The notes under the pieces are model-generated. The model did no database searches. It had not been told where the DNA came from and saw only the letters and a list, made by a program, of their open reading frames with translations. The position numbers were made by a program, and so were the translations under genes. Positions 6,242 through 10,958 of a stretch of DNA of 10,958 bases are shown in pieces; the first letter of the stretch is position 1; every line of letters begins with the position of its first letter. Source of the DNA: JBDSTZ01 sp039927975 (GTDB lineage: Bacteria; Pseudomonadota; Gammaproteobacteria; Burkholderiales; Burkholderiaceae_D). Where the stretch lies: assembly GCA_039927975.1 (NCBI GenBank), contig JBDSTZ010000047.1:1-10958 (forward strand), in the 5' to 3' direction.

Positions 6242-6670
6242 TCAGTTCTCCAGTCGCGCGTCGAGCGTGATGTTGGCGTTGAGTAATTTCGAGACCGGGC
6301 AGTGTTCCTTGGCGCGCTTGGCGGCCGCCTCGAACGCGGCCGGGTCGGCGCCGGGGATGGTCGCCACCAGCGTCAGGTGCACCGCCGAAATGCTAAAACC
6401 CCCTTCGACCTTGTCGAGCGAGACGGTGGCGGTGGTCTTGAGTTCGGTGGCGGTCATGCCGGCCTCGCCCAGCTGGCCCGACAGCGCCATCGTGAAGCAG
6501 CCCGCGTGGGCGGCGCCGATCAGTTCTTCGGGATTGGTGCCGGGGCCGTTTTCAAAACGGGTGTTGAAGCCGTACTGGGTCTTGTCGAGCACGCCGCTCT
6601 GGGTCGAGATCGCGCCCTTGCCATCTTTGAGGCCGCCACTCCAGGTGGCGCTGCCGGAACGTTTGATCAT
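6242..6670 (-). CDS. osmC: OsmC-family organic hydroperoxide reductase
   Basis: OsmC/Ohr enzymes reduce organic hydroperoxides with a two-cysteine thiol centre. I start at the ATG at 6670, which has AGGAG 7 bases upstream and gives 142 residues, the normal OsmC length. The open frame reaches further up but without conserved sequence. The N-terminus MIKRSGSATWSGGLKDGKG is typical of OsmC rather than Ohr. The motif FENGPGTNPEELIGAAHAGCF (40-59) carries the peroxidatic Cys58, and AKEHCPVSKLLN carries the resolving Cys124. Arg38 and Glu49 fit the conserved Arg/Glu that position the peroxide. The gene begins 58 bases after the sugar dehydrogenase stop on the same strand. Its induction (osmotic stress, OhrR) cannot be read from the sequence. 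Confidence 0.95.
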   Translation of the reverse strand: MIKRSGSATWSGGLKDGKGAISTQSGVLDKTQYGFNTRFENGPGTNPEELIGAAHAGCFTMALSGQLGEAGMTATELKTTATVSLDKVEGGFSISAVHLTLVATIPGADPAAFEAAAKRAKEHCPVSKLLNANITLDARLEN

Positions 6671-6728
6671 GATGGTTCTCCTGATGTTGGTGCCTGTTGT
6701 TGGCGAAATTGCCGGGATGAGTGCGTCC

Positions 6729-8138
6729 TTACTTGGCCGCCGGCGTGATGCGCCAGACGGTGTTGCCGACATCGTCAGCCAGCACGATGGCGCCGGCCTT
6801 GTCCATCGCCACGCCGACCGGACGGCCCTGGGCCTTGCCGTCGGCGCTGAGGAAACCGGTCACCACGTCCTGCGGCGGACCGCTCGGCTTGCCGTCGGCG
6901 AAGGGCACGAAGATCAGCTTGTAGCCGGCGAAGGGTTTGCGGTTCCACGAGCCGTGCTGGCCGACCAGCGCGCCGTCCTTGAAGGCGGGCAGGGCGTCAC
7001 CGGTGTAAAAGGCCAGTCCCAGCGAAGCGGTGTGGGCGCCGAGCGCGTAGTCGGGCGCGATGGCCTTGGCCACCAGGTCCGGGCGCGGCGGCTTGACGCG
7101 GGTGTCGACGTGCTGGCCGTAGTAGCTGTAGGGCCAGCCGTAGAAGGCGCCGTCCTTCACCGAGGTCATGTAGTCGGGCACCAGGTCGTTGCCGAGCTCG
7201 TCGCGTTCGTTGACGCTGACCCACAGCGCCTTGGTCACCGGATTGATGGCCATGCCGACCGGGTTGCGCAGGCCTGCGGCGAACTGGCGGCCCTTGCCGC
7301 TGGCGCGGTCGAATTCCCAGATGGCGGCGCGGCCGAGTTCGGCCTCCATGCCGTTTTCGGCGACATTGCTGTTCGAGCCGACCGAGACGTAGAGCTTGCT
7401 GCCGTCGGCGCTGGCGACGACGTTCTTGGTCCAGTGGTGGTTGATGCCGGCCGGCAGGTCCATCACCTTCACGCCCTTGGCCTTGATGCTGGTCTCGCCT
7501 TCCTTGTAGGGAAAGCGCACCAGCGCGTCGGCGTTGGCGACATACAGTTCCTTGCCGACCAGCGCCATGCCGAAGGGGCCGTTCAAGCCTTCCAGGAACA
7601 CCGTGCGGGTGGCTGCCGCGCCCTTGGCGTCGACTCCGCGCAGCAGGGTGATGCGGTTGGCCGAATCGGTGATCGAGCCGGCTTTTTTCATTTCGTGCTT
7701 CATGACCATGCCCTTGATGCCGCCGCCTTCCGGCTGCGAGGGCGGCTTGTTGGTCTCGGCCACCAGCACGTCGCCGTTGGGCAGCACGTAGACCCAGCGC
7801 GGATGGGCCAGGCCGGTCGCGTAGGCCGCCAGCGCCAGTCCGGCCGCCGGGGTCGGATGGGCGCCGTTTTGCCAGGGCGCGGTCGGCGCCACGTTGACGG
7901 TTGGAATCAGCGATCTGTCGACCGCCGGCAGCACCGGGTTGGGGCCGAAGCCGACCGGATATTGCTGGGCGGCGGTCGATTGGGCGAGGGCGGGCTGGGT
8001 CGTGAGCGCGGCGCCAAGGCTGAACAGGGTCAGGGCCAGCGCCGGCTTCACGGCCGGCTTCATAGCCAATTTCATGGCCGACTTCATGGCCGACTTCATG
8101 GCCGACTTCATGGCCGACCTCGGGCCCGCCGGCCTCAT
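6729..8138 (-). CDS. Exported PQQ-dependent sugar dehydrogenase family protein (sorbosone dehydrogenase-like)
   Basis: A 469-residue beta-propeller of the soluble glucose/L-sorbosone dehydrogenase group, whose members oxidise sugars or aldehydes with PQQ in the periplasm. Propeller signatures include GLAHPRWVYVLPNGDVLVAE, LNGPFGMALVGKELYVAN, INHHWTKNVVASADGSKLYVSVGS, GLRNPVGMAINP, DGAFYGWPYSYYGQ, GQHGSWNRKPFAGYKL and RPVGVAMDKAGAIVLADD. NHHWTKN lies where the catalytic His of the family is expected. I choose the ATG at 8138 because its ATGA overlaps the upstream stop and GGGGAAGGG lies just before it. The N-terminus is odd: four SAMK units plus LAMK and PAVK precede the hydrophobic core, with cleavage likely near ALA-QS (about 52). 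Starting at Met26 would give a normal 27-residue signal peptide. No PQQ synthesis genes are in the window, and the substrate is unknown. Confidence 0.88.
   Translation of the reverse strand: MRPAGPRSAMKSAMKSAMKSAMKLAMKPAVKPALALTLFSLGAALTTQPALAQSTAAQQYPVGFGPNPVLPAVDRSLIPTVNVAPTAPWQNGAHPTPAAGLALAAYATGLAHPRWVYVLPNGDVLVAETNKPPSQPEGGGIKGMVMKHEMKKAGSITDSANRITLLRGVDAKGAAATRTVFLEGLNGPFGMALVGKELYVANADALVRFPYKEGETSIKAKGVKVMDLPAGINHHWTKNVVASADGSKLYVSVGSNSNVAENGMEAELGRAAIWEFDRASGKGRQFAAGLRNPVGMAINPVTKALWVSVNERDELGNDLVPDYMTSVKDGAFYGWPYSYYGQHVDTRVKPPRPDLVAKAIAPDYALGAHTASLGLAFYTGDALPAFKDGALVGQHGSWNRKPFAGYKLIFVPFADGKPSGPPQDVVTGFLSADGKAQGRPVGVAMDKAGAIVLADDVGNTVWRITPAAK
8047..8118 (-). repeat. 12 bp in-frame tandem repeat in the dehydrogenase signal sequence
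   Basis: Four perfect copies of ttcatggccgac (plus-strand sense) occupy 8071-8118. Two degenerate copies follow at 8059-8070 (ttcatagccaat) and 8047-8058 (ttcacggccggc). Read on the minus strand each unit encodes Ser-Ala-Met-Lys or a variant. Copy-number change keeps the reading frame and adds or removes start codons and positive charges in the signal-peptide n-region. Confidence 0.9.
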
Positions 8139-8443
8139 GCGCCCTTCCCCGTGACGTCGGTGGTGTCCTTGCGGTCGCGCATTGAATGGGCCGCGTCGGG
8201 CTGGGGATCGGCCTGGCCCGGCTCGCCGTCCGCCGGAATCGCTTCCTCCACTCCGCGCACGCCGTGCAGGTCGGTGTCGACCAGGCCGCGCGCCAGATCG
8301 ACCGCTGCCTGCTTCATGATGCCGTGCGGCGCCTTCTCGTGGCCCTCGGGCGACTCGTCGCGTTCGTGCGGCAGGCGCTTGACGCCGTCGTTGTGCATTT
8401 TCTCGTCGGTGTTGATCCGGCGATCTTCGGTTTCCTTGACCAT
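8135..8443 (-). CDS. Small hydrophilic conserved-type protein of unknown function
   Basis: A 102-residue, strongly charged protein with no signal peptide or membrane segment. I start at ATG 8443, which has AAGGAG 5 bases upstream. A GTG at 8449 sits too close to that Shine-Dalgarno sequence. The N-terminal third is Lys/Glu/Asp-rich (KETEDRRINTDEKMHNDG). The middle contains KRLPHERDESPEG, then KQAAVDLARGLVDTDLHGVRG (about 44-64). That pattern resembles short uncharacterised proteins I recall from Burkholderiales, but I cannot assign a function. The C-terminal part is polar and probably disordered. The stop codon overlaps the dehydrogenase start (ATGA, 8135-8138), so the two are almost certainly translated from one message. 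Confidence 0.75.
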   Translation of the reverse strand: MVKETEDRRINTDEKMHNDGVKRLPHERDESPEGHEKAPHGIMKQAAVDLARGLVDTDLHGVRGVEEAIPADGEPGQADPQPDAAHSMRDRKDTTDVTGKGA

Positions 8444-8491
8444 GCTCACTCCTTCGCTGACGCCCGATGGCGCATCTCTTATGCAAATGGT

Positions 8492-8507
8492 ATCGGGTTA
8501 GCCCGAT
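8492..8507. promoter_or_regulatory. Perfect 6 bp hairpin/operator-like palindrome in the divergent promoter region
   Basis: ATCGGG and CCCGAT flank TTAG, about 50 bases upstream of the small protein gene on the minus strand. It could be an operator or a leader hairpin. The rest of the 218-base divergent region 8444-8661 has no gene I can support. Confidence 0.3.
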
Positions 8508-8608
8508 CGCGGTCGCGCAATTGGATCCGCCCGGCAGCGTGCGCGGCCTGCCCGCGTTTGCCTGGCCGGGCATGGCGGCGCTGGCGGCGGCCGTCTGGCA
8601 GAAGCGTG

Positions 8609-8614
8609 CATAAT
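8609..8614 (+). promoter_or_regulatory. Possible -10 element for nadK
   Basis: CATAAT lies 47 bases before the nadK start in the only AT-rich patch of the spacer. The sequence 17 bases upstream is GC-rich and gives no recognisable -35, so this is a weak call. Confidence 0.3.
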
Positions 8615-8661
8615 CGGTTACTCTGCTGCGTGTCGCCGTCTTCCTCCTCGCCGAGTCTTTT

Positions 8662-9576
8662 ATGCCTGATCCGTCCGTTTCGACCACCGCACCGCAAAAA
8701 ACGATCGCCCTCGTCGTGCGGCACAACACGGTCGGCATCGAGGGCCCGGTCGCCAGCATCGTCGGCTTTCTCGAAGGCGAGGGCTACCGCGTGGTGTTCG
8801 AGGCCGAGACCGCTGCCCACCTTGAGATGGATGGCATCGATGCGCTCAACGCCACCGAGATCGGTGCAGTGGCCAGCGCGGCCATCGTGATGGGCGGCGA
8901 CGGCACCATGCTCGGCATGGCGCGCCAGCTGGCGCCCTTCGACGTGCCGCTGATCGGCATCAACCAGGGCCGGCTCGGCTTCATGACCGACATTCCGATC
9001 GAGCGTATGCTGCCGGTGCTGGCCGATATTTTGTCCGGCAAGACCAAGGCGGAACGGCGCACCCTGCTTGAAGGGCGCGTCATGCGCGAGGGCCAGATGC
9101 TCAATTGCGGCATGGCCGTCAACGACGTGGTGGTGGCGCGCGGCGCCGGCGCCGGCATGGTCGAGCTGAAAGTCACCGTCGACGGCAACTTCATGTACAA
9201 CCAGCGCTCCGACGGCTTGATCATCTCGACCCCGACCGGCTCGACCGCCTACTCGCTGTCGGCCGGCGGCCCGCTGCTGCACCCGAGCCTGAACGGCATC
9301 GTGCTGGTGCCGATCGCCCCGCACGCGCTGTCGAACCGGCCGATCGTGGTGCCGGACGACAGCGAGATCGTGGTCGAGATCGTCGCCGGGCGCGACATCA
9401 GCGTCAACTTCGACATGCAGACCTTCACCCACTTGCTGCACGGCGACCAGATCGTCATTTCGCGCTCGCCGCACCACATCACCTTCTTGCATCCGGAAGG
9501 CTGGAGCTATTACGATACGCTGCGCGAAAAGCTGCACTGGAACGAGTATCCGTCCGGCGAAGGCAAGCTCAAGTAG
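8662..9576 (+). CDS. nadK: NAD kinase
   Basis: Phosphorylates NAD to NADP in the cytoplasm, the only step that makes the NADP pool. The 304-residue product has the full set of NAD-kinase motifs. VMGGDGTMLGMAR carries GGDGT at 78-82, then come INQGRLGFMTD (100-110) and AVND at 152-155 (the NE/D motif). DGLIISTPTGSTAYSLSAGG (184-203), the glycine-rich conserved region, follows, with PHALSNRPIVVP (220-231) after it. Length and motif order are normal for proteobacterial NadK. The start at ATG 8662 has only a weak ribosome binding site, and the N-terminal 12 residues are low in conservation. It is divergent from the small-protein/dehydrogenase group and is followed 65 bases later by recN, a pairing common in proteobacteria. 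Confidence 0.97.
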   Translation: MPDPSVSTTAPQKTIALVVRHNTVGIEGPVASIVGFLEGEGYRVVFEAETAAHLEMDGIDALNATEIGAVASAAIVMGGDGTMLGMARQLAPFDVPLIGINQGRLGFMTDIPIERMLPVLADILSGKTKAERRTLLEGRVMREGQMLNCGMAVNDVVVARGAGAGMVELKVTVDGNFMYNQRSDGLIISTPTGSTAYSLSAGGPLLHPSLNGIVLVPIAPHALSNRPIVVPDDSEIVVEIVAGRDISVNFDMQTFTHLLHGDQIVISRSPHHITFLHPEGWSYYDTLREKLHWNEYPSGEGKLK

Positions 9577-9641
9577 GTCGCCGGCGCGCGCCTGCGCGAA
9601 TGCAGTAAGATCCTCCCTGTCCAACCATCACACCCAACTTC

Positions 9642-10958
9642 ATGCTGCGTACCCTGACCATCCGCGACTTCGTCATTGTCGAATCGATCGAGCTCGAATT
9701 TTCCAGCGGTTTTTCAGTCTTCACCGGCGAAACCGGGGCCGGCAAATCGATCCTGATCGATGCGCTGCAACTGGCGCTGGGCGGGCGCGGCGACGCCAGC
9801 GTGGTGCGCGAGGGCGCCGCCAAGGCCGACATCACGGCCGACTTTGGCGTCGCCGGCGCCGCCCAGGCCTGGCTCGAACAGAATGAATTCGCGGTCGACG
9901 AGGGCGGCGCGCTGCTGCGCCGGGTGATCGACAACGCCGGCCGCTCGAAAGGCTTTATCAACGGCGTGGCGGCTACCGCCGGCCAGTTGCGCGAGCTGGG
10001 CGACCTGCTGGTCGACATCCACGGCCAGCACGCGCACCAGTCGCTGCTCAAGGGCGAGGCGCAGCGCGCGCTGCTCGACAACCAGGCCAGCTTCAAGGAT
10101 GCCGGCGCGCAGCAGGACGCGCAGGCGGTGGCGGCCGGCTACAAGGCGTGGCGCGCGCTGGCGCGCCAGCGCGAGGAATTCGAGACCAACGCCAAGAACG
10201 TGCTGATGGAGCGCGAGCGGCTCGAGTGGCAGGTGGCCGAACTGGCCAAGCTGGCCGTCAAGCCGGGCGAATGGGCCGAGATCAGCAACGAGCACAGCCG
10301 GCTGTCGCACGCCGCCAGCCTGCTCGAAGGCGCGCAGGAAGCGCTGGCGGCGATTTCCGAATCGGACCATCCGATCCTGTCGCAGCTTTCCGCGCTCAAC
10401 ACCAGGCTGGGCAAGCTGGTCGACGTCGACGCCCAGCTGCAAAGCGTGCTCGACTGCATGGAACCGGCCCGCATCCAGTTGCAGGAAGCGGTGTACGCGC
10501 TCAACGATTATCTGGACCGGGTCGAACTCGATCCGGCGCGCCTGCGCGAAGTCGAGGCGCGGCTCGAAGCGATTCACAGCACCGCGCGCAAGTTCCGCGT
10601 GACGCCGGAAGAATTGCCGGAGGAATTCAGCCGCCTCGACAACGAGCTCAAGCAACTGGCCGACGCCAGCGACCTGGATGGCTTGCGCCTGCAGGAAGAA
10701 AAAATCAGGGCGCGCTATATGGAAGCGGCGACCAGCTTGTCTGGCACGCGTGCGATTGCTGCCAGCTTGCTGGGCACCCAGGTCACGGCCGCCATGCAGG
10801 AATTGAACATGACGGGCGGCAGCTTCGTGGTCGGCTTGAATGCCTGCGAGCCGGGCGCGAACGGGCTCGAACAGGTTGAATTCCTGGTCGCCGGGCATGC
10901 GGGGGTGGCGCCGCGGCCGCTGGCCAAGGTTGCCTCGGGCGGCGAACTGGCGCGCATC
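9642..10958 (+). CDS. recN: DNA repair protein RecN (3' end outside window)
   Basis: RecN is an SMC-like ATPase that acts at double-strand breaks and promotes sister-chromatid cohesion during recombinational repair. The window holds 439 uninterrupted codons of an expected ~550; the frame is open at the right edge. The N-terminus MLRTLTIRDFVIVESIELEF leads into the Walker A motif GETGAGKS (29-36), and DIHGQHAHQSLL follows. A long charged helical middle fits the coiled-coil arms, and the visible end, PLAKVASGGELARI, is the ABC signature. Walker B and the D-loop lie beyond the window. I see no good Shine-Dalgarno sequence before the ATG and no clear LexA box (CTGT-N8-ACAG) in the 65 bases after nadK, so SOS control is not evident here. 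Confidence 0.96.
   Translation, partial: MLRTLTIRDFVIVESIELEFSSGFSVFTGETGAGKSILIDALQLALGGRGDASVVREGAAKADITADFGVAGAAQAWLEQNEFAVDEGGALLRRVIDNAGRSKGFINGVAATAGQLRELGDLLVDIHGQHAHQSLLKGEAQRALLDNQASFKDAGAQQDAQAVAAGYKAWRALARQREEFETNAKNVLMERERLEWQVAELAKLAVKPGEWAEISNEHSRLSHAASLLEGAQEALAAISESDHPILSQLSALNTRLGKLVDVDAQLQSVLDCMEPARIQLQEAVYALNDYLDRVELDPARLREVEARLEAIHSTARKFRVTPEELPEEFSRLDNELKQLADASDLDGLRLQEEKIRARYMEAATSLSGTRAIAASLLGTQVTAAMQELNMTGGSFVVGLNACEPGANGLEQVEFLVAGHAGVAPRPLAKVASGGELARI

Noticed and set aside
6204..8501. Long plus-strand open frame (765 codons) opposite osmC and the dehydrogenase
   Set aside because: It covers two clear minus-strand genes with conserved motifs. Its Val/Gly/His/Arg-rich composition is a shadow of GC-skewed codons.
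8139..8759. Upstream extension of the dehydrogenase open frame to 8759
   Set aside because: The extension overlaps the small protein gene and part of nadK, lacks conserved sequence and would bury the signal peptide; the ATGA overlap at 8135-8138 supports the start at 8138.
8479..9624. Minus-strand open frame opposite nadK
   Set aside because: It is antisense to a gene with all NAD-kinase motifs and has no family resemblance.
9577..9641. LexA box before recN
   Set aside because: CTGT is present in the spacer, but no ACAG lies at the right distance, so no SOS box is supported here.
9714..10898. Minus-strand open frame opposite recN
   Set aside because: recN has Walker A and ABC signature motifs in the other direction; this frame is a high-GC shadow.
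1..10958. CRISPR array, tRNA, rRNA, riboswitch or insertion sequence
   Set aside because: No regularly spaced repeat-spacer pattern, cloverleaf, rRNA segment, known riboswitch core or transposase motif was seen on either strand.

Overview
The window looks like the chromosome of a GC-rich betaproteobacterium, most likely an Oxalobacteraceae member (Massilia, Duganella, Telluria or a relative). I infer this from the GC- and C/G-ending codon bias and from the gene sets pcm-like/rhodanese/tolC and nadK-recN. No rRNA, tRNA, CRISPR array, transposase or recombinase gene is visible. Most of the window is ordinary core or near-core genome. The exception is the left edge, which is clearly lower in GC and carries a broken gene.

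Layout. (1) 1-1135, accessory-looking edge: a minus-strand dGTPase/HD-domain gene that stops about halfway through its family length, followed by a non-coding stretch with three imperfect 20-22 bp direct repeats. (2) 1136-4332, plus strand: a TetR/AcrR regulator with a strong sigma70-like promoter and an adjacent palindrome. It is followed by a tight group of a divergent protein-L-isoaspartate methyltransferase homologue, a single-domain rhodanese and a TolC-type outer-membrane channel. (3) 4333-4575, convergent interval: a strong terminator-like hairpin, a 35 bp tandem duplication and a second hairpin. (4) 4576-8443, minus strand, in transcription order: a small hydrophilic protein, an exported PQQ-type sugar dehydrogenase (start and stop overlapping by 4 bp), an OsmC peroxidase, a nickel-type glyoxalase I and an exported TraB/GumN-like protein. 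(5) 8444-8661, divergent promoter region. (6) 8662-10958, plus strand: NAD kinase and the first 439 codons of recN, which runs off the window.

How the genes may work together (inference): the TetR-pcm-rhodanese-tolC group suggests envelope or efflux function with the regulator next to its likely channel. The minus-strand group joins detoxification of organic peroxides (OsmC) and methylglyoxal (GloA) to periplasmic sugar oxidation. NadK supplies NADP for redox defence, and RecN serves double-strand break repair.

I see no convincing new multi-gene system. The observations most worth following are the truncated dGTPase lacking its last metal ligand, the TraB/GumN homologue lacking its usual GTxH motif, the 12 bp tandem repeat that multiplies start codons in the dehydrogenase signal peptide, and the direct repeats in front of the TetR gene.
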